The position numbers and the translations under genes are program-made. A DNA stretch of 64,000 nucleotides, taken from Amphimedon queenslandica. Taxonomy: Eukaryota; Porifera; Demospongiae; Haplosclerida; Niphatidae. Shown here in pieces: positions 1 to 10,716 of the stretch. Under the pieces are notes generated by a model that saw nothing but the letters and a program-made list of their open reading frames with translations, was not told the DNA's origin and ran no database searches. The stretch is taken from assembly GCF_000090795.2 (NCBI RefSeq), contig NW_003546255.1, positions 335,090 to 399,089 of the forward strand. Direction: 5' to 3'. Every line of letters begins with the position of its first letter. Within the stretch, counting starts at the first letter, position 1.

Positions 1-287
1 CTCCTATAGGAGAAATCCCTCAAACCGTAAGTTGAACAAATAATGTATGAATAATTAATATTAAACTATGTTAAATATCAAATATCATACAGATTGAAAA
101 GAAGGAAATTGATACTCTTGAGCTCCAACCAAAAGTTTGGAAGTTGCAAAATGAGATTTTCCCAACAATACATTTTCATACTGGTTATAATGATGAAATG
201 GATCCGCCCGAAGAGCATCCATTAGTAATTGATGGAATAGTTCCAGATAAACCTATTTTGTTGAAGCGTCCAAGAAGGATGCATTAA
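1..287 (+). CDS. 3' end of an unidentified gene (last two exons)
   Basis: Two exons are visible: 1-26, followed by a GTAAG donor at 27, and 93-287 after an AG acceptor, ending in TAA at 285-287. The last exon encodes about 64 residues, starting IEKKEIDTLELQPKVWKLQN and ending RPRRMH. The upstream part lies outside the window. The tail is acidic, rich in E, P and H, and ends in a basic motif. I do not recognise the family. The junction phase is consistent and the frame is open, so a real coding exon is likely. It converges on the minus-strand microprotein gene, whose stop lies 172 bp away. Confidence 0.55.
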
Positions 288-459
288 AGTTATTTTCTAA
301 CTTATTATGTAGCGTATTCTAATTATTTTTATAAAGTTTCTTATTTTTGCCTTTCTATACATGTATACATCTTATTCTTGTTTGAAATGATTACACTTTG
401 ATATAATTTTAAAACAAAAATAACGTCAAACTATTTTAGTACCATTGTCAACTAATTAA

Positions 460-720
460 TTATTTATTAGATGATGATGATGTGTTCTTCCATTGCTTCT
501 TTAGTTTCTCCCAGTATTCCTTAACATTAGGAAACTGTGATGGAAATGTTTGTTGTAAGTAAACTCCTGCTATACCGCCCATGGTGAACCCTAGGAGGAG
601 ATTCTTGTTGAAATTAGCTAGCACCACTCCAGAGAGGAAAGCTGCTACTACATTTGGCTGCAATAAAGGCTCCAATTCTTTCTTTGAAAGGCCATCTTCA
701 CCTTTACCACCTTCCGCCAT
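460..720 (-). CDS. STMP1: STMP1/SLC35A4-microprotein-like small mitochondrial membrane protein
   Basis: Single-exon ORF of 86 aa from the ATG at 720; an in-frame ATG ten codons upstream (750) gives 96 aa. I chose the inner ATG because it has the AAAATGGC context shared by several genes here. The C-terminal half carries LLLGFTMGGIAGVYLQQ followed by PNVKEYWEKLKKQWK. This matches the pattern of short transmembrane mitochondrial protein 1 (LLGFTxGxxxGxYLxQ, then PN and a basic helix) and the related SLC35A4 upstream-ORF microprotein. Those proteins sit in mitochondrial membranes and affect respiration. The acidic N-terminal extension (about 35 aa) resembles the SLC35A4 microprotein more than the 47-aa STMP1. 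The assignment rests on motif similarity only. Confidence 0.65.
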   Translation of the reverse strand: MAEGGKGEDGLSKKELEPLLQPNVVAAFLSGVVLANFNKNLLLGFTMGGIAGVYLQQTFPSQFPNVKEYWEKLKKQWKNTSSSSNK

Positions 721-775
721 TTTAACCACGCCTACAAGACAAGGCCACACCTCTGATTCTGAAGTCTTAAATAAA
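721..775. promoter_or_regulatory. 55-bp divergent spacer between the STMP1-like and TRAF genes
   Basis: The start codons of the minus-strand microprotein and the plus-strand TRAF gene are only 55 bp apart. Any promoter must therefore overlap the 5' ends of both. No TATA box is visible. Both starts sit in AAAATGGC. Confidence 0.5.
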
Positions 776-2137
776 ATGGCAACATCTTCATCTTTCTCTG
801 AATCTAGTGATGCTGCTCATGGTGGATACAGTTATGTTTTCGTTGATGGGGATCCTCCTAATAAATTTGTTTGCTACATCTGCACTTTGCCAGCAAGAGA
901 TCCTCAACAAGTTACTTGCTGTTTCAATATCTACTGTCACAGCTGCCTTTTACAGCTAAAAGAAAAAGGAGAAGGAAACTTTAACTGTCCAACGTGTCGT
1001 CAACCATTGACAGGCAATTATTTTAAGGACGGAAGAGCTGATCGAGAGATAAAATCTTTAATAGTTTATTGTCCTGGTGAGTGTGAATGGGTAGGAGTGA
1101 TAAGTGATATTGAAGCTCATCTCAATACGTGTCCTTATCAGTTGCTTGATTGCACCAATAGATGTGGGGAAAAGGTACAGAGACAGCTACTCGAGTTGCA
1201 TTTAACGGATAGTTGTGTCAAACGCCTTGTGGTTTGTCAGTATTGTAAAGAGGAGGGCAGTTACGGGTATATAGAAGGAGTTCATCTTGAAAGTTGCCTT
1301 AAATATCCTGTGAAGTGTTGCAATGATGAATGTGATCAAATGATACCACGACGTGCATTAGAAGGTCACATTACAATCTGCTGTAAAACTATTGTCTCAT
1401 GTGAGTATAGTAATGTGGGGTGCAAGAAGGAAATGAAACGTGAAGAGCAAGATATACACAACAAGGAATCGGTAAATGAACACCTCCGGTTGGCAGTGGA
1501 GAAAGTCAAATCTCTTCAAGAGGATATAAGTATATTAAAATCAGACATCAAAGCTATCAAGACTCCAAGTACTAATTCAATTAAGAAATTGGTGAATGCT
1601 GAGGTTGAATGCATTAAAAGTGACATCAAAGCACTACAGACAAAACGAAAGACATACATAAAAGTCTTTAAAGTGACTCAATTTGAACACAAGAGAAATA
1701 ACAGTGAAACGTGGAAAAGTTCTTCATTTTATACGTCACCAGGCGGTTACAAGGTCAAACTAGTAGTCTACACTAATGGACACAGCAAAAAGAGTCTTGG
1801 CTATGTTTCTTGCTTTACTCAGTTCGTTACAGGAGATAATGATGACACACTAGAGTGGCCCTTTGTAGGGTATGTAACTATAGAATTGCTCAACCAACTT
1901 GATGATGAAAATCATGTAGTACATACCTATTACTATGACGAAACAATACCAGAATTTGCCAGACAAAGAGATAGTGAAAGTGGTTGTGGAATTGATTTAT
2001 TTGTGTCCCATATAGAGTTAGATACACACCAAAGCAGTACCTGCACATATCTTAAAGATGACACACTATATTTTAGAATTAGCATCAATGCCACTTCTAC
2101 AACTAAGCCTTGGCTATCAGGATCTTTTTATGTTTAG
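776..2137 (+). CDS. TRAF-type E3 ubiquitin ligase/adaptor (RING, TRAF zinc fingers, coiled coil, MATH)
   Basis: Intronless, 453 aa from the ATG at 776 (context ATAAAATGGC). The frame stays open upstream to 581, but that extension is the antisense shadow of the neighbouring microprotein. A C3HC4 RING spans about residues 33-76 (CYIC, then CHSC and CPTC). Cys/His-rich TRAF-type zinc fingers follow to about 230, then a coiled coil (about 240-295), then a MATH/TRAF-C domain (about 297-450) beginning TYIKVFKVTQF. TRAF proteins trimerise through the coiled coil and MATH domain, bind receptor tails and ubiquitinate signalling partners upstream of NF-kB/JNK. Sponges have expanded TRAF families, so one-to-one orthology with a vertebrate TRAF cannot be claimed. 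Confidence 0.88.
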   Translation: MATSSSFSESSDAAHGGYSYVFVDGDPPNKFVCYICTLPARDPQQVTCCFNIYCHSCLLQLKEKGEGNFNCPTCRQPLTGNYFKDGRADREIKSLIVYCPGECEWVGVISDIEAHLNTCPYQLLDCTNRCGEKVQRQLLELHLTDSCVKRLVVCQYCKEEGSYGYIEGVHLESCLKYPVKCCNDECDQMIPRRALEGHITICCKTIVSCEYSNVGCKKEMKREEQDIHNKESVNEHLRLAVEKVKSLQEDISILKSDIKAIKTPSTNSIKKLVNAEVECIKSDIKALQTKRKTYIKVFKVTQFEHKRNNSETWKSSSFYTSPGGYKVKLVVYTNGHSKKSLGYVSCFTQFVTGDNDDTLEWPFVGYVTIELLNQLDDENHVVHTYYYDETIPEFARQRDSESGCGIDLFVSHIELDTHQSSTCTYLKDDTLYFRISINATSTTKPWLSGSFYV

Positions 2138-2234
2138 ACTAGAAGCAGTTATTTTGACTTTGATATACATTGAACTAATATTACTGAGAATAGTTTTTAC
2201 TTTTTTACAACAACACAATAGTTTTTCAGTGATT

Positions 2235-3410
2235 TTATTGTATTAGTTTAAATGTTTCAGTACACTTATACAATCCAGTGCTAGGATCTTTTTCTCCTCT
2301 ATTTAACAAACGTATCTCTGACAGTGGCAGACACCCAAACTCAAACTGAGACAAATGCTTCATTATCTCACTAGCATCAAACCTCTCCTTCTTGTAATAT
2401 CCTCTCCTATTATTAGAATGAGAAACAGGAGGTGCATCTTTGAAGCTTGAGTTCATTACAGTTGCATGCAACTTAATTCCACTCCTTCCTTCTCTGACTT
2501 GTATGTGATCAGGCAGAGAGAGTGCTAACTCTTGTTGTAAAGTATCAGCAAATTCCTGGAGCCTTGAGGAGCTGTCAGTTAGCTTCACTTTAGCATACAG
2601 GACATTAACTGATGAGTAATCATCATTCATGCACTCTAAACCTTGCAGAGATATAGTGACTGGTGATGTCCCAAGCTTATCGATTGCCTTAGGTAGGATC
2701 TTATGTATCTCTTGCACAGCCATTGTCTCTTCTTCTTTGGTGAATAGATAGAATACAGGCAAGGTTATGTGAAGCTTGATTGGTTTCTGAAAGAGCTCTT
2801 CGTCGATAGATGGTACCAATGCTTTAACTTCTTTCATGAAATCTTCAAATTTAGTCATTATATCACTTGAATTGAGATCAATACATAAGAAATGAGTGAT
2901 ACCCTCTTTGCCTCTATTAGACCAAACTATGACATCAATCCTTTGTTTCGCTGATATAAGAGACCTTTTATTAGGAGCTATGAGTACCAGAGGCCCCGAT
3001 TGACCTTGCCTTGGTATGACAAGTTTACACTTTGTGTCCCTTTCAATCCCACGTCTTGTATTACCCTCTCGTCCAATTATATACTTAAAGAAAACAGGCG
3101 GAGTAGGGAGACAGAGCTCATACTCTCCACTGCGTAACTTCCTAGAACCAACAAGCTCTCTTTCCTCTTCTTCTTTTTCTGCTGAGCATTTAGGCTCGTC
3201 TTCCTCCATTTCATCTTCTTCTAGAGGCCACTGACGTGAGGGTGCTCCTGAAGGAGGAATGGGAACAGAGCGACCAGTCGTTTTTCTGAATATTCTGTCC
3301 CCGTACTTGATGAGTGTGGGCCTCATTATATCACTACGACCTGAAGGAGAGAGTATATACTCTGCCGAGGGAAGGGAAGGCTGTGAACGAGCTTTGGAAG
3401 AAGTCGCCAT
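2235..3410 (-). CDS. ASCC1: ASCC1: activating signal cointegrator 1 complex subunit 1 (KH + 2H phosphoesterase)
   Basis: Single exon, 391 aa from the ATG at 3410; an upstream in-frame ATG at 3437 would add nine residues. Order: Ser/acidic N-terminus, a KH RNA-binding domain (about 98-165, GxxG loop GREG at 113-116), then an AKAP7-type 2H phosphoesterase fold whose two HxT motifs are visible as HIT (214-216) and HAT (315-317). Both catalytic histidines are present. In animals ASCC1 associates with the ASCC3 helicase complex in alkylation repair and transcription coactivation. The stop is 97 bp from the TRAF stop (convergent) and the start is 112 bp from the ATP7 start (divergent). Confidence 0.92.
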   Translation of the reverse strand: MATSSKARSQPSLPSAEYILSPSGRSDIMRPTLIKYGDRIFRKTTGRSVPIPPSGAPSRQWPLEEDEMEEDEPKCSAEKEEEERELVGSRKLRSGEYELCLPTPPVFFKYIIGREGNTRRGIERDTKCKLVIPRQGQSGPLVLIAPNKRSLISAKQRIDVIVWSNRGKEGITHFLCIDLNSSDIMTKFEDFMKEVKALVPSIDEELFQKPIKLHITLPVFYLFTKEEETMAVQEIHKILPKAIDKLGTSPVTISLQGLECMNDDYSSVNVLYAKVKLTDSSSRLQEFADTLQQELALSLPDHIQVREGRSGIKLHATVMNSSFKDAPPVSHSNNRRGYYKKERFDASEIMKHLSQFEFGCLPLSEIRLLNRGEKDPSTGLYKCTETFKLIQ

Positions 3411-3522
3411 TTTTTCTTTAATAACCAGTAGCCACACCTAGACCTAATCCAGATGGGCGTGGCAAATAGATTAGAGCCACACCCATTCACTCTCAGCTAA
3501 AAATTATCTCAAAAAAAAAACA
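3411..3522. promoter_or_regulatory. Bidirectional promoter between ASCC1 and ATP7
   Basis: A 112-bp spacer separates the divergent start codons. It contains repeated GCCACACC/CCACACCC-like elements (3431, 3475), possible KLF/Sp-type GT boxes, and an A-rich run immediately before the ATP7 start. No TATA box is seen. Confidence 0.4.
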
Positions 3523-6500
3523 ATGGCTGGCTCTTCATCCCTCGAAGTTTGTATCTATTGCTCTGAAGGATTTCCTCCAGCTCTCTCTTCCTCTGCTCGA
3601 CTGATAGGGCCAGAGGAAAGAGTGATATCAACGTCTCCCGAGGGCTCTACCTCTTTAAATGACGCCATTTTAAAACACCATCAAGACAAAGAGATCGTTC
3701 TAAAGACCTCATCTCCTCTCTCTTTCTCCACCAGTCATGTGATCCTACTCTCAGTCGAAGGCATGACATGTCAATCTTGTGTTAAACTCATTCAGAATAC
3801 ACTCCCGGGACAACCAGGTGTGTCTGGAGCTATTGTCTGTCTTCATCATAAAGAAGCTTTTGTCGAATTCGATTCCTCTCAAACCACACCTAGTGATATT
3901 GCCAAAGCTGTATACGACATGGGGTTTGATGCTGAAGTGAAATGGTCACACCCACAACGTCCCCCTTCTCCTCTTTCTCCTATTCCCCCTCAGTCTCCTC
4001 CCTCTTCTCCCCCGGCCATTTTAGAACCAAACGTACTAGAGCCAAATGTAGTCATTGACGATGGACGTGTTTCATTCTCTCCCTCGGACGAAGAACCCAT
4101 CAAACTCGTTTACATACGGATTAAAGGGATGTCTTGTAATTCCTGTGTTTCTAATATCACAGCTGCTCTCACCTCTCACATAGGCGTGGTCAGTGCCCAC
4201 GTCTCACTCTCCGATGAAGAAGCCACGGTCCAGTACAACGGTAAACTGGTGGCCGTTGACGACCTCAGGGAAGTGATAGAGGGACTCAACTCGAAATTTA
4301 AAGTGACAGACATGCCCGAGGGAAGAGTGGGTGGGGCTAGTTACTATGACAGCAAAGTACCTCAAAGAAAGAAAGCGAAAAGAGTAAGAGATTATTTTTT
4401 TAAATTGATAATAATTTTTCTATTTTTTTAGAAAGAGAACGAGATTGTCATATTAAGCGACAGCAGCCTCCCTCCTTACAGAGACCACGCCTCTGGACAC
4501 GCCCTAAAGAGAGCCTCTAGTCCGGAGTCTAAGAAAGCCCAGTACAAGATCACTGGAATGACATGTTCTTCATGTGTCAGCAAAATTGAGCGGAACTTGG
4601 CAAGCAAACCTGGTAATGAGTAGCACAAAGACGTACATGTACATGTACATGTAATGTGATTTGTACTATTTTCACTTTAATTTGGCATCTCTTTCTCTCA
4701 TTCCAAAGGTGTATACTCAGCTACTGTTGCTCTGTTGGCTGAAAAGGCAGATGTCTCGTATGATCCGAATGTGACTGATCCCGATAAGATATCATCAGCT
4801 ATACTTGGTCTGGGATACAACGCACAGTTACTCTCTCAGGGAGAGGGGCTTGAATCTGGTACTGTTGATCTTGAGGTAAATGTACTTAAAATATTGTTAG
4901 TTTTTGTAAAAGAAGCACCTCGCTAAATGGGTTTTAGTTTTAGTTTTTATTGTAGCTATTGTGCCCACATTCATCATCTAAATCAACACTAGTACATGTA
5001 CATGTATATAAATGTACATAAAAATGTACATATAACATTACTATGTTGGTCATATCTTCCATTATGTGTAGGTGACTGGTATGACTTGTTCTTCTTGTGT
5101 TCATCTCATCGAGAGGACACTTCATGCGACCGACGGGATTGAGAAGGCAAGGGTTGCCTTGACAACAAACCGCGCCCACGTCGAGTTTGATCCGGCTTTT
5201 ATAGGACCCCGTGACATCATCGATATAATAAAGGTATAGGAATTAATTATTGGTGGGTGGGGACTCTTTTAATTAATCGTCATTTTTGTAGAAACTTGGT
5301 TTTAGGGCACAGCTAGCATCAAAGGATGGTACTGGGGTTAACCACTCATCAGAAATTAGAAGGTAGAAATTAAAGTTACACTGTTTTCATTTCTCTCTTC
5401 TTTCATTAGGTGGAAGTGTACTTTCCTTCTTTCTCTTATTCTCGGTATACCAACCGTCATTGTTGCTTTTGCTAACGTTTTCGATAAAGACTTGGTTAAC
5501 TGGCCTAAGATATACGGTGGAGTTACTCTTCAAGAGGTTATCCTATTCACACTAGCAACCATAATTCAAGTAATGCACACTATATGAGTATCAATACATG
5601 TACATGGTCTTTTTAATTTTTTTTAGATTTTTGGTGGCTATCAGTTTTATGTGTCTTCCTACAAATCACTGAAGCATCGTTCAGCTAACATGGACGTACT
5701 AATAGCACTGGCTACCACCATAGCCTTCGTTTACTCTGTAAGTTCAGGGACATGCTGTTACTCCTTTACATGTACATGTATTGTGTACATAATGGTATCA
5801 GCCATATTTTGGTTTATTTTTTGAATGGCCATAACTTTAAAAATTGAGGTCAGAATTGACTCAAATTTTCTACATAGCATAAGGACATCAATATGTATTA
5901 GAAAATTTAGTAAAAATTGGGGGTCATTTTGGGGCCATTTTTTGGAAAAACCATGGGCTATAGTACAGGGAACTTTTCAGATTTTGGCCCATTTCTTCAA
6001 ATGGCCATAACTTGAAAAGTTGAAGTCGGAATCAGCTCGAACTTTCTACACAGCATAAGGACATCAATATGTATTAGAAAATGTAATAAAAATTGGGAGT
6101 CATTTTTGGGCCATTTTTTGGAAAAAAACCTGGGCTATAGTACAGGGAAATTCTCAGAAATTGGTATATTTTTAAAACTGCCATAACTCACTGGAAACTT
6201 CATGTACATTTGTAAAGACATCATCTCACTGTCTGTTCTCTCTCTTATTCTCTTCTCTTCAGGTTATTATTGTTTTTGTCTCTGCTTTTGTGACTGGAAA
6301 GCACATGAAGACCTTTTTTGAAACTCCACCCATGCTATTGATGTTTGTATCCTTGGGACGCTGGCTTGAATACATTGCGAAGGTAAGGATCCCATAATTA
6401 TCTAATTAATGAGGTTTTTTAGGGTAAGACGTCCGAAGCGCTCGCAAAATTAATGTCATTGCAAGCAACTGAGGCTAGATTAGTGACCACACCCACTTAC

Positions 6501-8088
6501 CCGCCCACCGATGAAGTGTAAGTATTTCATTAATGAATTAATAATTATAACTATTAATAACTAGCGAGGAGATGATACCGGTAGAGCTAGTGCAGAGAGG
6601 AGATAAAATTAGAGTGAGTTACTATTAATAGTACCATTTTGTATATGTCATTTGTTACTAAATATAGAACAGTGTTACCATATATAACTTTATAGGTGAG
6701 ACCAGGAGAAAAGGTCCCAGTAGATGCCATTGTTCTTGAAGGCCAATCAAAAACTGATGAGTCTCTAATTACTGGTGAATCAATGCCCGTATCAAAAAAG
6801 CCTGGTACATATAAATCTATTATGCATACAGTATTTATATTATAGAGATAGAGAGATGATGGAGAAAGATGGAGAGAGTTTTTATAATGTCTGTTCTCCT
6901 TTTAGGTGATTCAGTGATTGGCGGTTCGGTGAATCAAAATGGTGTCCTTTTGATTAAAGCCACTCACATTGGGTCTGACGCCATGCTGTCTCAAATTGTC
7001 AGACTTGTCGAAGAAGCCCAGACTTCAAAAGTAAGAGCAAGAGAGAGAGAGGATTAATTTAATTTTGTGCTTTTCACTCTTCTTCCCCCCTCTCTATTTC
7101 TCTCTCTCCCTTCCTCCCTCTCTCAGGCTCCTATACAGCGTATAGCTGACAGGATTGCTGGTTACTTTGTGCCTCTCATTCTAATCCTATCTTTCATTAC
7201 TTTTGTCTGCTGGTTGATTGCTTATCAAGTGAGAGACCACTCTGGAGCCCATGTAAGTGCAGCACTGTTAACACAGGATGTGCTAATGAATATCATTAGC
7301 ATTAGTTTGGCAACCCACGATAGCCTTGTCATGTTGCATGCATTTATAAAGGGCTTGTGAATCATGTAACTGTTGACTAAAATAAAAAAAGATGTTTAGA
7401 AAATTTTTGAATGGGAAAGTGCTCTTGCATAATCCCTGCTTTAATTCCATTTTGAGTTTCATTAATCATTATGCATGTACATGTACATGTACATGTATGT
7501 TGTGTCAGTGAGAGAGGTGCATGTACATGTACTATTAACATGTACTTATTTTATTATTAAATTATTATGAATGTAATAATTAGGATCATTGTGATTCCAA
7601 TGACACGGAGTCTGACCATGACTCCTCCAACTGCTACGATATTAGCCACGCCTTCACACACGCCCTCGCTGTTCTCCTAATAGCCTGTCCGTGTGCTCTT
7701 GGCCTAGCCACACCCACTGCCGTTATGGTTGGTACTGGAATCGGAGCTAGTAATGGGATTCTTATAAAGGGTGGGGAACCACTAGAAACAACACACAAAG
7801 TATGTACATGTATTGGTTTGAAAAATTATTATAATTTTTGTCCTATTAACGTTGATTTTAATTAAAACCTTCTAGGTTAAAGCTGTTATTTTTGATAAAA
7901 CCGGTACCCTAACTCACGGGAAACCAGCTGTATCTCATATTGTGCTATACACCACACCCACTGTCTGCTCGTTCAGTCGGTTTTTATCAATAGTGGGTGT
8001 GGCTGAGAGCAACAGTGAACATCCACTGGGAGAAGCAATCACTGCATACGCTAAAGAAGTAAGAAAATATAATGCCTTTTTTCTCTTA

Positions 8089-8129
<41 letters not shown>

Positions 8130-10418
8130 GATTCTTGGTGATTCTTTTGGTGGTTCTTGTGTCGATTACCAAGCTGTCCCAGGGAAGGGTCTTTCTTGTA
8201 CTGTCTCCTCACTGGCAGGTGAAGGAGGCAAAGGAGGAGAGAATAAAGATGAGAACATCATTAAAGGACTAAAGAGGAAAGATATTGTAAATGCTTCTAA
8301 ATCCATTGGTACCAATGAAGAATACAAAGTAAAAGCACTACCAGATTTTTTACTGTACTGGTAACATACACTTGTATCACAATAGTTATAGGAGGTTATT
8401 TTGGGGGGTAAGGGTTTCAGCAAACAGCTTAAATTATAGTCATCATCTGGTTTTATAAGTTGGTGATGAGTGTTTATTTATTATGAATATTAAGTATAAT
8501 GAATGTCATTATTTAGCATAAACTAGACAACCACGATTGCCTGAGCATGTTGCTTGCATTTATAAGAAGCTCCATATCCACTGACTGAGGTAGCAGCATG
8601 GTATGTATGTATGTATGTTTGTGTGAGCTAATGGCAAATCATAAACTTGAGCAATTTTTTGGAAGGGCTTGTGCAATGCATGAGCCCTAATTTAATATTA
8701 GAAATACATAAGTAAATAATGTATCACATCTAGTTATACAATACTGAATGAGCTCTTTGTTTGTTTATGTACTGTAATTTAACTTGTGCTATTTTCATGA
8801 GTATTGTTGTTGTTGTTTGTTTATTCTTGTTTGTTTATTGTTGTTTATTTGTATAGGTATTTATTGGTAACAGATCTTGGATGAGAGACAATCACATTGA
8901 CATATCCAGCCCCCAAGTCGAAGAAGAGATCGTTAGCTACGAAGAGAATGGACAGACTGTAGTGCTAGTCGCTGTTAATGGTAATAGAAACAGTAGAGAG
9001 AGTCCTTTAGTACAGTATATTCTTTGGCAATTGGTGGCTCTCCTCAATGACAGATGGTTGCAAAATACCCAATATAAAACTGCCAGTTACTACATTGCAA
9101 TTGTGGAGTCACCATATGCAATATTAACATATGAGCTCCTATTATCCTATACTGCTCATTTTTTGTTGCTCTACAATTTACATAATGCATGTACATGTAC
9201 CTCTCTCTCTCTCTCTACTATTATTTCATCCTCCATTACAATGTACTGTAGGCCTCTTGCTTGGTCAAGTGTGTATCTCTGATAGTGTAAAGCCAGAAGC
9301 ATCAGTGGCTGTGTATACACTGCAAAGGATGGGACTAAGAGTCTTACTGTTAACTGGTGATAATAGGAGGACTGCACAAGCTATTGCTGATGAAGTATGA
9401 TAGTTATTATTTTTATTATTTATTATTTATTATTTTATTATTATTACTTATAGGTTGGTATTAGGAACAGTGAGATATTTGCTGAAGTACTTCCTTCTCA
9501 TAAGAAGAACAAAGTATCGGAATTACAAGCAGCTGGATATAGGGTAGGTACCAAGCCTCCTTTACTCTTACTATTACCATCTCTCTTCTCTCTCTCTCAG
9601 GTTGCTATGGTTGGTGATGGTATAAATGACTCTCCAGCATTAGCTCAAGCAGACGTTGGTATTGCTATTGGTACTGGAACTGACGTAGCTGTTGAAGCAG
9701 CTGATATTGTACTAGTTAAAGTAAAAATGAATAATAGCAACTATTATATAAGTTGATCTTTTTTCTAGAACAATCTAATTGATGTCATTGCAGCCATTAA
9801 GCTCTCAAAAAGGACTGTGCATCGCATTAAGTTAAACTTCTTCTGGGCGGTCATATACAATGTGATAGGGCTCCCTTTAGCAGCTGGGATGTTTGTCCCA
9901 ATAGGGATTGTATTGGAGCCTTGGATGGCAAGTCTGGCAATGTCATTTTCCTCTGTTACTGTTGTTGCTAGTTCACTACTGCTTAAAGTGTAAGTGTGTG
10001 TGTGAGAGAGAGAGAAAGAGAGAGGAGAGAGAGGGTTAAGAAAAGACATAAAAGATTAATTATTGAATAAAGATGGGAGAAAAGAGAGAATTGAAAAGAT
10101 TATTACCATAATATATAAGTAGTAGAATTGTTAGCACTGTGCATGTATATTCTTTGATGTTTCTTCTCTAGTGATCTGTTCAATAGAAGGCACTGCTGTA
10201 AGCCTTACCGTAAAGTTACACTGGAGGACTGTGAACGTGCCATACCAAGACTCCAGCCCAATGCCTCCCAACATTCTTATGTTTCTTTAACCCCTTCTCT
10301 AGTTCCTTCTCTCTCTTCTTTTAATAGTAGCGTTAGCCCAATCCCAATGGCTGTTCGTTGGTCTAAACATAATGAAGAAGATCACGACGAGATTGTTTAT
10401 TATGAAACTCCTGCTTAA
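3523..10418 (+). CDS. ATP7: ATP7A/B-type copper-transporting P1B ATPase
   Basis: 22 coding exons, all phases consistent, 1292 aa: 3523-4383, 4432-4612, 4709-4875, 5072-5233, 5292-5362, 5410-5569, 5627-5737, 6263-6382, 6423-6517, 6565-6613, 6696-6804, 6906-7030, 7127-7252, 7584-7799, 7876-8058, 8131-8328, 8857-8980, 9252-9394, 9454-9543, 9601-9720, 9769-9989, 10172-10418. Four N-terminal heavy-metal domains are visible (GMTCQSC at 80, GMSCNSC at 202, then two GMTCSSC), against six in human ATP7A/B. The catalytic set is complete: TGES actuator loop, [10 protein letters not shown] membrane metal site, DKTGT phosphorylation site, SEHPL in the nucleotide domain, TGDN and GDGINDSPA. It exports Cu(I) into the secretory pathway. 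Human ATP7 proteins are about 1465-1500 aa; the missing metal domains explain most of the difference. Confidence 0.95.
5815..6190. repeat. Intronic tandem repeat, family A (ATP7 intron 7)
   Basis: About two units of a repeat of roughly 180 bp. Each contains a GGCCATAACTT stretch, an AACTTTCTACA..AGCATAAGGACATCAATATGTAT-like block, and a CATGGGCTATAGTACAGGGA-like block. Related arrays lie at 16425-17200, 40725-41320 and 58085-58450, all intronic. There is no coding potential. Confidence 0.8.
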
Positions 10419-10559
10419 CTATAGCCTCTCTCTCTTAATGTTGCTGTTTTATCAAAATAATGAACGTGTATCTATTATTATTATTGTTATGATTCATTTT
10501 ATTGTCTATTATCTTGTATGAGCTTTGTTTATGTCTCTTTGTATACATGTCCAACTTAT

Positions 10560-10579
10560 ATATACGTTAAAATGATGTG

Positions 10580-10623
<44 letters not shown>

Positions 10624-10625
10624 CA
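10560..10625. repeat. (ATT)n microsatellite in the ATP7-SLC10A7 spacer
   Basis: An uninterrupted run of about 16 TTA/ATT triplets lies in the spacer of nearly 300 bp between the ATP7 stop and the SLC10A7 start. An AATAA-type polyadenylation context lies just upstream. Confidence 0.8.
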
Positions 10626-10716
10626 TTATTGTACTATTTTAGTGGCTGCATTTTTGGCAATTAAAAAAAAACATTTATGAGGATTATACATTTAAATCTA
10701 CACCCACATTATTAAA

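Noticed and set aside
581-775. 65-residue N-terminal extension of the TRAF ORF
   Set aside because: It lies antisense to the microprotein coding sequence, has no domain, and the ATG at 776 has the local AAAATGGC context and is followed directly by the RING region.
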